Source: Hygrocybe punicea (lineage: Eukaryota; Basidiomycota; Agaricomycetes; Agaricales; Hygrophoraceae). Taken from it: a DNA stretch of 64,000 nt. This document shows positions 1 through 11,159 of this stretch, piece by piece. How positions within the stretch are numbered: position 1 is the stretch's first letter; each line of letters begins with the position of its first letter. Where the stretch lies: contig OY744471.1 in the NCBI GenBank assembly GCA_963556145.1, positions 1,977,590-2,041,589 of the forward strand. Reading direction: 5' to 3'. The notes below the pieces were generated by a model, which saw only the letters and a list, made by a program, of their open reading frames with translations, was not told the origin of the DNA and did no database searches. The position numbers were made by a program, and so were the translations under genes.

Positions 1-775
1 CAATCGGTTGAAAACTGCAATGGAATACCTAATTCGAAGCATTTCAACACAGAGCCAGCTTGTAAGGCAAACATATTTTACCTCCAACAGTCTCAACGAG
101 TGATAGAAAACAGTAACCGATGATATTGCCCATGCGGTTGCTGGGAACTACCCACACACCTAACCACTTCGACGTAGCTTCATCTAAAACAGCCCAGATA
201 GTGAAGCCGATACCGTATAGTTTGTCATGTCCATCGCCAGCCCAACGGTTATTTATGCCAATAGATATCTTCAGAACATGAAAGATCTTCTTTGCTGTAG
301 GTTCTCGTAGTTCAAATCCTTTGTCATCATGAGTGCGCATGACATTGGTGACATAATCCCTGAGAGAGATCAGCTCCGAGTCAACATGAACAGATGACCA
401 ACTACCTCGTCAAATGAATGCCACTATGGAAGGCCACCTTCTGCTGAATGGTCCGGACACCCTGGTGGCGGGCTGGGTCTTTGTCCATTTGGGTGAGAAC
501 AAGTTGCTCCTTCTGTTTCTCAGGGAGGACCTTTGTGGTTGTCCTGCTACTGGTGAGGCCAAGTTCTTTGCGTCGACAGCGCACAGTTCTAGAACTACAC
601 CGTGTTAATACAACTGTGAAAGTGAGCTGTTGTCATACCTCATCTTTATCCCATAGTCAGTTAACAGTCGCTTGGCTATTTTGTTGTTGTTTGAAAGGAG
701 CTCCTGGTGATACTGTTGGAGGGCAGCAACAAGTTTCTCATCGTCTGATTTTACTACGTTGACAATTAGAAATGG
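1..775 (-). CDS. Integrase-core-like transposon protein, cut by the left window edge
   Basis: Minus-strand coding exons separated by short introns and with no stop between them. About 630-775 encodes a helical segment (DDEKLVAALQQYHQELL), about 405-600 a segment ending in HSGIHLTR, and about 92-370 the start of a catalytic core (WAGDGHDKLYGIGF, then VLDEATSKWLGVWVVPSNRMG). One intron at roughly 370-415 joins LTR to DYVTNVM; another begins at about 91 and joins VETVGG to IPLQFSTD at the very edge. This order matches, from memory, basidiomycete proteins annotated as integrase catalytic domain-containing, a DDE family spread by mobile elements. The first acidic residue (GDGHD) and second (VLDEA) are visible; the third lies outside the window. 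It seems open as far as it goes, unlike most transposon genes here. Its start is not fixed. The family call is moderately sure; mobility is inferred. Confidence 0.6.
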
Positions 776-954
776 TTTCTAACTGTAGTACCCAAATAAA
801 GAACTGAACTCACATACAGCATCATGTTGGTTGTGACCTATGGGATTGCGGTTCTGAGACCCACTGCCGCTTGCCATGGCTGACATGGTTGAAGTTGAAG
901 AGGTGCCGGTCCCCTCAGCCACGAATTATTAATAATATTGAGATATCGAGGTAT

Positions 955-1080
955 ACACATCAGTAAAACAGGGATTCTACTTACTCATCTTAATTGTCTT
1001 AGTTCACTTGAGTAAGACCATTAAGACAACTAAGATATGATAAGACAACTAAGATAGGATAAGTAAGTAGTGACAACTTG
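955..1080 (+). repeat. Dispersed repeat, copy 1 (CATCAGTAAAACAGGG block)
   Basis: This stretch begins CATCAGTAAAACAGGGATTC and is followed by TAAGAC/CTAAGAT-rich DNA. It recurs at 2100-2215 with few changes, and its opening motif recurs inverted at about 20465-20485. It flanks the purine-rich tract on its left side. This looks like the end of a small transposable element, but no terminal inverted repeat could be fixed. Confidence 0.6.
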
Positions 1081-1085
1081 GGGTT

Positions 1086-2048
1086 AGGGGGATGAGGAGG
1101 AGGGAGCCTGAGAGGGGGCGAGGATGAGGATGAGGAGGGGGAGAGGGAGGGGGAAGGGGGAAGGTGGGATGGAGGGGGGGATGTCGATGGGGAGGAGGAG
1201 GGGGATGAGGATGAGGAGGAGGAGGAGGGGGGGGAGGGGATGAGGAGGGGGAGAGGGAGGGAGAAGGGGGAGGGGGAGGAAGGTGAGGATGAGGAGGGGG
1301 AGAGGGAGGGGGGATGTGGAGGGGAAAAGGAGGGGGGATGTGGAAGGGGAGAGGAGGAAGAGGAGAGGGAGGGGGGAGGGAGAAGGTGGGATGGAGGGGG
1401 GGATGTGGATGGGGAGGAGGAGAGGGAGGGAGATGGGGGAGATGGGATGGAGGGGGATGTGGAGGGGGAGGAGGAGGAGGAGGAGAGGCAGGAGGAGGAG
1501 GAGGAGAGGGAGGAGCAGGAGCAGGAGAGGGAGGAGCAGGAGGAGGAGAGGGAGGAGCAGGAGGAGAGGGAGGAGCAGGAGGAGGAGAGGGAGGGGGATG
1601 AGGAGGAGGGGGAGTGGGAGGGGAGAGGATGGGGGATGAGAAGGAGGAGGAGGAGGGGGAGGGGGAAGGGGGAGGGGGAGGGGTAGGGAGGAGGAGGATG
1701 AGAAGGAGGAGGAGGAGAGGGAGGAGGAATTGGAGGGGTAGGGGTAGGGGGGAGGGGGGTGAGGAGGGGAAAGGGGGAGGGAGAAGGTGGGATGGAGGGG
1801 GGGATGGGGATGGGGAGGAGGAGGAGGAGAGGGAGGGGGATGGGGGAGATGGGATGGAGGGGGATGTGGAGGAGGAGGAGGAGGAGGAGGAGGGGAGGGA
1901 GGGGGATGAGGATGAGGATGAGGATGAAGAGGGGAACAGGGAGAGGAATGCGGATGAGGAGGGGAGAGGGAGAGGGATGCAGATGCAGAGGGGAGAGGGA
2001 GAGGGATGTGGATGGGGAGGGGAGGGGAGAGGGATGTGGGGATGAGAG
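1086..2048 (+). repeat. Purine-rich (GGAGGA/GAGGGG) microsatellite tract
   Basis: Nearly 1 kb of almost pure purine on the plus strand, built of GAGGAGGAG, GAGAGGGAGGG and GATGAGGATGAG units. Within it a longer unit containing GGTGGGATGGAGGGGGGGATG recurs at about 1165, 1387 and 1786. Many overlapping reading frames are open here only because the composition lacks T; they are Glu/Gly/Arg low-complexity and are not called as genes. Homopurine DNA of this length can form triplex structures. Confidence 0.85.
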
Positions 2049-2099
2049 TGTAGTGTTACAGTTAAGAATAATATTATATGGTCTATGGAAAATCTATGA

Positions 2100-2215
2100 C
2101 ATCAGTAAAACAGGGATTCTACTTACTCATTTTAATGGTCTTAATCATCTTAGTCTCACATGAGTAAGACTATTAAGACAGATAAGACAACTAAGATAGG
2201 ATAAGTAGAAACCTG
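2100..2215 (+). repeat. Dispersed repeat, copy 2
   Basis: Second copy of the block at 955-1080, in the same orientation (CATCAGTAAAACAGGGATTC, then TAAGAC-rich DNA). The pair brackets the 1-kb purine tract, as though one unit (block plus purine DNA) had been duplicated; a second purine tract follows this copy as well. Confidence 0.6.
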
Positions 2216-2269
2216 CCACTAGCAGTGGAGTAGTGACTTAGGCTCTAACTTAGAAGATGGGGATGGGCA

Positions 2270-2600
2270 TAGGAGTGTAGAGGAAAATAGAGGTTGGAGA
2301 TGGAGAGGGGAAAGAAGGAGGGGGAGGAGGGAGAGGAGGATTGAGAGGGATGGGAGGGGAAGGGGGAGGGGGAGGAGAGTGTGGAAAATGGAGAGGGAGA
2401 TGATGGGGGGGAGAGGGAGGGGGATACTATGGATGGGGAATGGGGAGGGGTAGGGAGTGTAGGGAGGAAATGGAGAGTGGGACAAGGATGGGGAGGGGAG
2501 GGGGATGGGAGGATGAGGAGGGGGAGGGTGGAGAGGAAGAGAGAGAGGAGAGAGTGCATGGGAGAGAGGGGATGGGGGATGGGGATGGGGGAATTGTTGA
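2270..2600 (+). repeat. Second purine-rich microsatellite tract
   Basis: GGAGAGGGG/GGGATGG-rich DNA like 1086-2048 but less regular. Open frames on both strands are composition artefacts. From about 2600 to 2980 the DNA turns into degenerate GGGATGAC-type sequence with no gene recognised. Confidence 0.75.
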
Positions 2601-2984
2601 TAATTCAATTGAATCTTCGGAGCAAATTTGGTATTACAATTTACAACTAAGAAAGTGAGCTAACTTCTGGGAATAGAAGATGGGGTAGTAGGGGCCATTG
2701 GGGTTATGGGGGAGCTGAGGGGATGAGAGGGGGGAATTTGACTGGGATGATGACTGGGAGATGCTGTGGGATGGGAGAATGATACTGCTGGAGAGGGTGA
2801 CACTGGGGACAGAAGGGGGATGACACTGGGGGATGGGAGGGATGGAGGATGACAGGGAAAGGAGGGCCATCAAAATTCTGCTAAGTCCATATTTCCATAT
2901 TAAGCACCATGCGAGTAAAGCAGTCACGTGTGTTTCAACAAACTGCGTGTGACACATTCAACCACCTGACCTTCCCACACTACA

Positions 2985-3033
2985 AGCCTTATAATAGTGG
3001 TTGAACACGTGTCTCAACCACTATTATAAGGCT
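2985..3033. repeat. 49-bp palindrome (hairpin)
   Basis: AGCCTTATAATAGTGGTTGA (2985-3004) is followed by ACACGTGT, one C, and the exact reverse complement of the first arm (3014-3033). The arm with its ACACGTGT centre recurs inverted at 5014-5048. The sequence just left (about 2950-2985, CACCTGACCTTCCCACACTA) recurs inverted at about 18725-18757 and in weaker form at about 52050-52075, so this is part of a dispersed family. Confidence 0.85.
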
Positions 3034-3220
3034 CTAAAGTCTTAAAACCATGATCTGGCCATAAATCAGTCTCCACCCTAGCCTCAGTATATAAATCTTA
3101 TTAGTAGTTATTAGTAGTGTATACTAGTAATGTAGTAGTGTCCTAAATATGGTAATAACCCATTTGGGAACGTCAGGTCCGGTCAGGAACAAGGGCACTG
3201 ATGGGCTCGGGCTTTCCCAT

Positions 3221-4105
3221 TGTAGAGACTCGACATCCCTCTGAGTCCGTATCGTCGATATATCACGAATCCGGACGAACCTGCTGCCTCCATTCAACTC
3301 GCATTCAAACCCGACGTAACCCGACGTGACATGACCCGATGTGACCGATGTGACCCGATGTATGCCGCTTTGTGACGACCGCTTTTGGACCAAATCCGGC
3401 AGCATCAGAAGCCCTGGAGTTCTAATAATAGGAGACGGATCTCATCGGACTTGATCCCCGACTTCGGACTTACTTTATTTATGCATCCCCTCATCCTTTC
3501 GGAGATATGTAGGACGTTTTAGATCTATTTCTGTGGATATTCCTTTTCCCCTCCACTTTCCTGTCTTCGTCGCTTTGCGACCCCCCTTTCCACATCCCCA
3601 TTCCAGTGTTTCTTTGTAGTTTCTATCGGCCGAAGTAGACATGTCCGAAAGTAGCTACACACACATGTACTATAAAAACGGTCCCTGACGACCGTACAAA
3701 AAGAGATACCATTAGTCCCCATTTCCCTACAGTCAGAACCACATTTTAATCCCTTCATATGCTCATCCTCGTAGACCCTTAGCTTTTCGTAGTTGACCTC
3801 ATCGTCTTTATCGTAGTTCCTTTACTTGTTCATCGTTTCCGACCCAACCCGACCCAACCCGACCCGCCGTACCCGACATTGTCAGCATTGTCGGGTTCTT
3901 CGTTATTCATCCATTTTCACTCCGTTCATCGCCAGATTTATTATTATTAGTCCAGTTTTACATGGTGGCTTTATATTTCACTTACATTCCCTTCCTTTTA
4001 CTACTATCCCCGACACTGACTTATCCACAGTCACTTCTACACTGACACCCCTCTGGTTAGGATTCTCCTTTATTGTTCCGAAGCCACCAAGAACCCACAT
4101 CTACA
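3221..4105 (+). mobile_element. Solo LTR, TGTAGAG family (copy A)
   Basis: Begins TGTAGAGACT and ends CATCTACA. Related copies lie at 27702-28620 (plus), 41083-41866 (inverted) and 47855-48600 (diverged). It contains a TATA box (ACTATAAAAACGG, about 3669-3681) just before GTCCCTGACGACCGTAC, a likely retroelement promoter. The target duplication is 4 bp: CCAT (3217-3220) on the left and CCGT (4106-4109) on the right. The probable unoccupied form of the site is present inverted at 15770-15860, where CCGT occurs once, so the left copy has mutated by one base. No internal region follows, so this is a solo LTR left by recombination. Confidence 0.8.
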
Positions 4106-5013
4106 CCGTCACCGTTGCCATGGCCCCGCCCATCACTCACAGGCATACGCGCTCGTCGTTGTCGACGTTGTGCACGACAACTTCACTATCCCGCCGTCTT
4201 TTCTTGCGGAATTTTTTACATATCATAGGTATATTCTTATAAATACTGTATATAGACTTATACATGAAAATAAACAAAATAAAAGAGAAATAAAAGAAAT
4301 AAAAAATAATCATACATGGAGCGCTGCCGACGAACGGGTGGGTACTCACCTTCGCGGAGGTGCCGGACTGGGTCTGGAATTGATAGCAAAGGGTGGTGGA
4401 GGGTGGGTGATTGGAGGGAGGGACACTTGGGGCCAGGGAAGGGTGCATGGAGAGGGGGGTGGCGATGGGTGGTGAGGAAAAGTCCGGGAAGCAAGGCGGT
4501 TGGGGGAAACGGAGAGGGGATGGATGGGGGAGGGCTCCCGGCCCCAAACGAGTGGTGGGAAGGGGTAAGTACGTGGGAGAAAAGCAGGAGGGGGATGGGT
4601 ACTCACCTGTACCATTAAGGCCCCCCATGGCCCCCTTTGCATTCCATCATTGATAAAAACAATGGGGATGTCATATACGACGTCCCCGTGGTGCCCGTAG
4701 TGGGTTTCGCCATCCAGATTGGTCCCACCGTCGAGTTGCGCGAGGATGGTGGCAGAGGTGATGGCGGTTCCGATATCTCGACAATGATGACGATGTTGAT
4801 GATGCCTTCGTCGTGGGCGACTCTCCACATCGCCCTCGTCATCTTTGTCGCTGTGCGCCCGGTCCGCTGCCGCTGGTTTCAACGTTCGAGGCCGTTGGTT
4901 GAAAAAGTCAGGCGCGCTCCTGCGAGGCTTTGAGGACATCTGGGGTGATGGTCTCTGTGTGAATCGTCGCCGTCATCCTCATCGTCCTTGTTTCAGTTGT
5001 TGTTGAGGCGGTG
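4106..5013. other. Unassigned region right of solo LTR A
   Basis: About 900 bp with no recognisable gene. Its first 70 bp match 15760-15840 in inverted orientation, as the flank of the LTR insertion site. On the minus strand about 4350-4940 is open and includes a segment with GDVVYDIPIVFINDGMQRG, but I do not recognise it. About 4380-4600 is G-rich and simple. Confidence 0.5.
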
Positions 5014-5048
5014 GGTTGAGACACGTGTTCAACCACTATTATAAGGCT
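5014..5048 (-). repeat. Inverted copy of the 2985 palindrome arm
   Basis: Reading on the minus strand it gives AGCCTTATAATAGTGGTTGA, then ACACGTGTCTCAACC, which matches 2985-3019. The two copies face each other across 2 kb, so they may be the ends of a DNA element into which solo LTR A later inserted. Confidence 0.6.
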
Positions 5049-5476
5049 GAAAAATCCGCGATTTGAAGGGTTTTCAGATGCGAATTCGTGCGTTCTGAGA
5101 TGCAGGGTTTTCCCAATCCAAATACAACAGTTTCCTTTCTGGGACCCAGGGTTTTTCAACATGTCGTCTCGGCAGAAGGGCGAGCAACAACAAAGATCGT
5201 TCGTGGTCACGATGATTCAGATATTTACACACTCATACAGAGAACTTCTATACTAGTACAGATTTAAAACATAGATGTACCGTGCAATCCTGCAAACGAG
5301 TCAACAGACAGGAGCATAGCAATTGGTGTTACACACAATCATCATTGGTGAGATCAACCACAATATATGGATGGAAGATGGATCCCGAAGCGACCACGCT
5401 TGAGCTTGGAATCTGGGGTTGGGAAGTGGCAGCCGAGTTTGAATTTGCCTTAGAGGTGAGATGTCAAGAATCTTCG

Positions 5477-7103
5477 TCAGGCCAATGATATCCATGATGA
5501 TTTTGATAGTACATACTGGTGGAGGGCGCACATTTGAAGGTAGTATTTCATTGTTGGAACATGGGTCATAACGATTGGATTTTTTGTGAGATCGGGTGTA
5601 ATCTGCAACCATGTCGGGTAGTGCATTTTCCATGATTGGCGCTGGGACCCAAGTGGTGCATGTGGACCCGACTTTGTCAGATATTTCGAGATTGTGAAAT
5701 TTCCCAATGCCAGAATCTGCCATGAGTGAGAGTGCGTCAGTTGAATACTCAATGCGATAGGATCCGAGGGCGGGATCTTCTGCTGATTGGTTTTTCGATG
5801 AACAGATGTGGTGGATGTCTGACAATCCTAAGTGGGGTAGAACACTATGTTCTACTTCCTCCGCTTCCCCATTCTTGTATTGGTTGATTCAGTGCAGAGA
5901 TTATACATATTGAAAAGAAACTTACGTTGTAGCAGAGCATGTGAATACAAATTCCATCCCACAAGATGCTGGAAAAGCGAGCGGAAATGCCTTCTGTGCT
6001 TTCCCATCCAAAATGTTGTTCACAGATAGCAGCTAACATTGCAACATTGGGTTGCATTGGGCTAAGGCAGGTGAGACCGGGGCCTGCCCCACTATTGGAC
6101 CACGATGTTAAAGGGTTGACATAATGGGTGAGATGGTGTAGCTCTGGAAACGTATCAGGGATGCGCATTGCTAATGAACAAAGTTTGTGATGGAAATAGC
6201 CATGTGTATTTGAAGAGAGTTCCGCATGCAAGTTCACTCGCCAACCCAGAAGGAACTGGTCAAGTTGGTTTGATGACAGAGTGAGCATGGCATCCAAAAG
6301 TATCCCCAAAACCAGCACAAGCAAGACCATGTGTGATCGTGGGCCCGAAGTTCTTGATGCCAGCCTAGAACCAGTTGGTATTTACACACAAGACATAGTA
6401 AATACATACTGGATTATAGTCGCTGCCATTGATTAGTGCCATCAGAATCATACCCCCTCATGTGAGTGAGATTTGAGGCATATCCTTGATTGCAGGTGAT
6501 GTGTAGATGGTCACTGTATTATTCGTCACTTTCTGCCTAATCCTCGTTATAGAAGGTGTATTGAATTGCATGCTTATAGCTTCTTACCATCATATAACAT
6601 TTGTTGCTCCAAATATAAAAGCATCGCTGTCCTCGGTAACAATGGCATCAACGACACCTGCTTGGTTAAGGTAGGCTAATTCAGCCTCAGCCTCCCCAGG
6701 AGCCTTCACAGGGAATTAGTCTGGTCAAATAGAAGCAACAAATATATTAGTATACCATGTAGAAATGAAAGCCGAATGCCACAAGAAGATCTTGGAATGG
6801 TCCAGTGAGCCAGTTGGCCTTTGTGATAACTCAGTGACTGTGCTTTGTGGAAGGTCACCCAGGGCCATCAAAGACAAAAAGTGGAGTTACTGGACTGTGG
6901 AGAAGGCGTGCAAGCCTGAAGAAAATAGCACGAAGCTCAGGATTTTCTCCTGTCTGAGCATGTCCAGCGCAAAATGCAAACTGTGCCTGGGCAATCCAGA
7001 TACTAAAACGGGATGTGCTAAGTGCGGCTTGGAGTGAACTGAAAGAAATATACCTTGCATCAATTCCTATAACAAGTGTCTGCAATCCATTCCTATTGCC
7101 CAA
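5477..7103 (-). pseudogene. XPG/GEN1-like (PIN-fold) structure-specific nuclease, decayed
   Basis: Flap/Holliday-junction-type nuclease family, strongly expanded in mushroom genomes and usually annotated PIN domain-like. On the minus strand the N-domain is visible (VIGIDA, a 51-nt intron at 7053-7003, then IWIAQAQFAF and PLFVFDGPG). Next come the XPG-I signature ([16 protein letters not shown], then [17 protein letters not shown] at about 6600-6705) and the helix-hairpin-helix region (LMALINGSDYNP, an intron, then AGIKNFGP at about 6340-6450). The C-terminal part (WRVNLHAEL, YVNPLTSW, CEQHFGWESTEGISARF; TWVPAPIMENALP) runs to about 5480. The catalytic acidic residues D (GIDA), E-E (GEAEAE) and D-D (EDSDAF) remain. 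It is broken by in-frame TGA codons after GPG (where Arg is expected), after KHSH and elsewhere. Divergent to the DUF6729-like gene. Family call strong; function here is lost. Confidence 0.8.
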
Positions 7104-7619
7104 AAACCCCTCGGAGACACATAGTTTAGTGAATGACTGTTCTTGTCCTGCTGGTCGAAGTATCTGCTATGCATGTAAGGCAAGTGTCTATACATAACAA
7201 GTACGACATACATTCCAGAGTCCCTTGACTCCCATTGTCAGAGTTGTTCAAAACTAAGAGCAGCGCTGAAGCCCCTATTATAGCGCTACATGTATGCTTA
7301 ATATATATGGCTCTCATTTTTTCATGCTGTCTACTAGTAATATTACTGCTCGAATTGGACTTGGATGGAGGTGGGATAATGTGGTTTTGAAGTACGGTGA
7401 AACAAATAAAATTTTGACTGATCAGCTAATTCTAAATCTCATTTACAACCACCGTTATGTCAACATTTGAACCTGTCGTGGTGCTTAGCATCATCAAAAA
7501 TTCTGTCGCAACATCTGTCAAAGAGAGGAAGGAGTTTGAGCTGAAATGGAAATCATCAGTTGGTCTAGTTTCTTGAAGATAAATCTGATTGACGGACATT
7601 TTATGCCGCTGCAGCACAG

Positions 7620-8641
7620 GTGGACAACAGGGTCAAGGCCTGGATAAAGCATCACACTGTGGTATCTCGAAATCAGTCTACAGCTGAAAAGCAACTAGAA
7701 TGGGAGGCTCACATCGTGGAGTATGTCAGCTTTGTCTATAAACTGACAAAGTGCCATGAGAATGCAAAGAAGGGTTTGGCTCCACATGCCCTGCCCAATG
7801 ACATCCCACTTCTTGGTCCCCACTTCCTTCCACCATCATATCTACACATCTGCAAGCGTCAGCCAGCAGCTGTTATTCACCCTGAGACAGCTTACCTCAA
7901 ACCATTCAACATCATCCATCCTCTCTATCACGATAATATCAATGTGTGCCCTCAGTGCGACTCAACCGACACACACTGGGATGGATGGACAACAACTGGA
8001 CATCATGAAATGCATGGCATCCAAGAGGAGGAGACTGCACTGGGTTATCAGTTAATCTGCAAGAACTGCGAGAGTCAGTATTCAAAAGGTAACATGTCAG
8101 GCAAAGAAGGGACTTATTGCTTTGCAACAACCAATCCAAGTTTTTGGAAAAAGTGGAAACTCTGGGCTATTCCTCGTGAGCATACAAGTTTTTGGGTGAT
8201 AGTTTGACTAACCGTGGTTTCCAGGTGATATTCCCTACTTTTTCAAGCACTGCACTATCACCCACAAGCTCTTCGACCTGATAATAGAGCTGCGACCATC
8301 TTCCACATCTGGAGGGCTTGCAGAGAATATTGCACATAAGTTATCACCCCAAGTGACTCAGTTGTTTGCTAAAAGAAAAGTACAGAGCTTCACCTTCTTG
8401 AGCATAAGAAACGAATGTTCGAGTACCTGCAACACTTCCAAAACCGGCGCTTTGCACCCCTGCAGCCCAATCCATTGGCAGCATTCTCTGAACCATTCAA
8501 TCCTGAAGGTTACGCAAACAACAGCATCACTGATGATCTTATTACAGATGTCTTTCTTACCTTTAATGAGCAAACACGTAAGAGCGAGTCTGAAGAATAT
8601 CTCTGGACGTTAACAGGTCAGCTTTCGTCCAATTGGTATTA
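7620..8641 (+). pseudogene. DUF6729-like N-terminal part of a large mobile-family gene
   Basis: The clear block is 7620-8205: HICKRQPAAVIHPETAYLKP, NIIHPLYHDNINVCPQCDS, THWDGWTTTGHHEMHGI and LICKNC. Two CxxC pairs (CPQC and CKNC) suggest a zinc site. I recall this pattern from the basidiomycete family annotated DUF6729, in which a DDE-like region follows. Coding character continues past a stop at about 8205 (YFFKHCTITHKLFDLI, then EYLQHFQNRRFAP up to 8641) only by changing frame or splicing, so it is decayed. Later parts of what I take to be the same gene are at 12600-14240 and 16440-17190; satellite and foldback DNA separates the first two. A function as transposase is inferred from the DDE-like part. 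Confidence 0.6.
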
Positions 8642-9631
8642 GATAGGCCAACTAGTGGGGTGTGGGCCATTGCTTTGCATGGCAGGTTACTCGTCCCTTT
8701 TTAGTAATGAGAGAATAAGTGGATACAAATCATACAGTATTATGATGCTGCTATGATAATCAATATTTGCAAAGTTATTAATATTTCCTTTATTATTACA
8801 TACTGATGCCATTCAGATACCATTCAGATACCATACTACAATGATACAGCTTTCATAATTGATTATACCCTGTTCCTTCCAATTTGTCATAATGCAATAT
8901 CAGATCCCAAATTGGCATCTTTCATATCAAGTTTGCAGTGTTCATGCTGGCATATATACAACTAATTTACTACTCTATCAGTAGTCATAGTTACTCTGTG
9001 AAAGTTTTACAGAATACATAGTAAGTATATCCAGAAACTCTAAGTATCTGAATTATTTGTCGGGTCAAGAATGACCTCTTGTGAGTATGGTAGAAATAAA
9101 CACATGTACAATGACACCAACTGCACTTGTATTGGAACCACTTTGATAAGATCACTGGGTTTGATGATACCAGAATCAACAAGATGACTGGTTCAGCTTG
9201 TGCACTAGCAATGCTTCCGATTCATGAAGCTGTGAAGTTGGTGACACAATGTTCTTGTGTAACAGTTTGATCAGTGTTGAACACCTGAACCAATTCCAGC
9301 ACACATAATGAAGATAGGTGTGATATGCATGAATGGAATTTATGGAACAGACAGTGTCTGTTGCACTGCAATGCTGCATACTGTGTCTGGGACACTGGCC
9401 CAATGATTTACTGAAATCCATTCAGCCTGTTTTACCAGTATTGATAATGTATTAAGTATGAGGTGCATTGCAAGGATATGTAGCACTTGTACAGACCCAT
9501 CCAATATACAGGTCATACTATTATGTCTACAATTGGATTGCCGAGGGTTGAAGGTGGAACATTGTATTATACCTCTTTGACAAGAAATCACTGCTTGCAT
9601 TGGGAACGATTTCAATGTGCATATTATATAT
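8642..9631. other. AT-rich DNA interrupting the DUF6729-like gene
   Basis: About 1 kb of AT-rich sequence without a recognisable gene. Short direct repeats occur (CATTCAGATACCAT at about 8813 and 8825). I see no ends that define an element. Confidence 0.5.
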
Positions 9632-10009
9632 GACTCACTGGATGCAAGCCATAGTATTTCAACTCAAAATATCTTGAAGTTATCTGGAAATTAATCCATG
9701 TTGCTTTAATACAACATTGTGAGAAAAGATTTAAAAACCTTCTAAATAATGTCAGTTCATTTTAAAGGAAGTGATCATAAAAGTATCTTGAGTGCTATCT
9801 TAAAAGAAATACAATTTCATAGTCTTTAAACATCTTGGTTTTCTTATAATGTCTATCATATCTTTATGATACCTATCTCAGAAATGTACAAAAAATATGC
9901 ACTAAATATGTAAATGTTCTCTGCAAATGACATGTTAAAATAATATGGATTAATTTCCAGGCAATTTCAAGATATTTTTATTAGAAATATTATGGCTTGC
10001 ATCCAGTGA
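9632..10009. mobile_element. Foldback / MITE-like element with about 70-bp inverted arms
   Basis: The left arm (about 9633-9701, CACTGGATGCAAGCCATAGT and on) is repeated inverted at about 9944-10007 (ending CTTGCATCCAGTG), with roughly 240 bp of AT-rich spacer and no coding capacity. No target duplication is evident. The satellite array starts directly at its right end. Confidence 0.75.
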
Positions 10010-11130
10010 CTGCAACACAGACACATCTGATATAATGTGTGTACAATTGTGGGTGGAAGGGGAATGCATCAGAAAAAAGCTGGGACATCTACTGAACACT
10101 GACTGAACACTTTCGACCTGTACAACGAGTAGTCAATGTTTGCATTAATGATAATTCTAATACACATTGTACATGTAGCTACACAACAGATACATCAAAT
10201 ACGTTGTTTGTACAACAATTTGTGCAAGGGAAATGCCACAGATGAAGGCTGGGACATGAACCGAACACCTTACCGAACATACCGAACACTTTGGACCTCT
10301 TCAACAAGTAGTCAATGTTTGCCTTAATGATAATTCTAATACACATTGTACATGTAGCTACACAACAGATACATCGAATACGTTGTTCGTACAACAATTT
10401 GTGCAAGGGAAATGCCACAGATGAAGGCTGGGACATGAACCGAACACCTTACCGAACATACCGAACACTTTGCAAGTAGTCAATGCTTGCATTAATATTA
10501 ATTCTAATACACATTGTACTGGTAGCTACACTACAGATACATCGAATACGTTGTTTGTACAACAATTTGTGCAAGGGAAATGCCACAGATGAAGGCTGGG
10601 ACATGAACCGAACACCTTACCGAACATACCGAACACTTTGCAAGTAGTCAATGCTTGCATTAATATTAATTCTAATACACATTGTACTGGTAGCTACACT
10701 ACAGATACATCGAATACGTTGTTTGTACAACAATTTGTGCAAGGGAAATGCCACAGATGAAGGCTGGGACATGAACCGAACACCTTACCAAACATACCGA
10801 ACACCTTACCAAACATACCGAACACCTTACCAAACATACCGAACACCTTACCAAACATACCGAACACTTTGCAAGTAGTCAATGCTTGCATTAATATTAA
10901 TTCTAATACACATTGTACTGGTAGCTACACTACAGATACACCGAATACGTTGTTCGTACAACAATTTGTACAAGGGAAATGCCACAGATGAAGGCTGGGA
11001 CATGAACCGAACACCTTACCGAACATACCGAACACTTTGGACCTGTTCGACAAGTAGTCAATGCTTGCATTAATATTAATTCTAGTACACATTGTACATG
11101 TAGCTACACTACAGACACATCGAATACATT
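10010..11130 (+). repeat. Satellite array, 167-180 bp units
   Basis: Tandem units marked by GCTGGGACATGAACCGAACA at about 10248, 10428, 10596, 10763 and 10994, preceded by a diverged unit at about 10078. Each carries CATTGTACATGTAGCTACAC and ACAATTTGTGCAAGGG. In the 10763 unit an inner 21-bp piece (CCGAACACCTTACCAAACATA) has expanded to four copies. The expansion and near-identity of units suggest recent unequal exchange or slippage. Confidence 0.9.
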
Positions 11131-11159
11131 GTTCATATGACTATTTGTGCAAGGGGAAT

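Noticed and set aside
1240..2163. Long Glu/Gly/Arg open frames in the purine tract
   Set aside because: They run in several frames at once and exist only because the strand lacks T; no start context, no folded segment.
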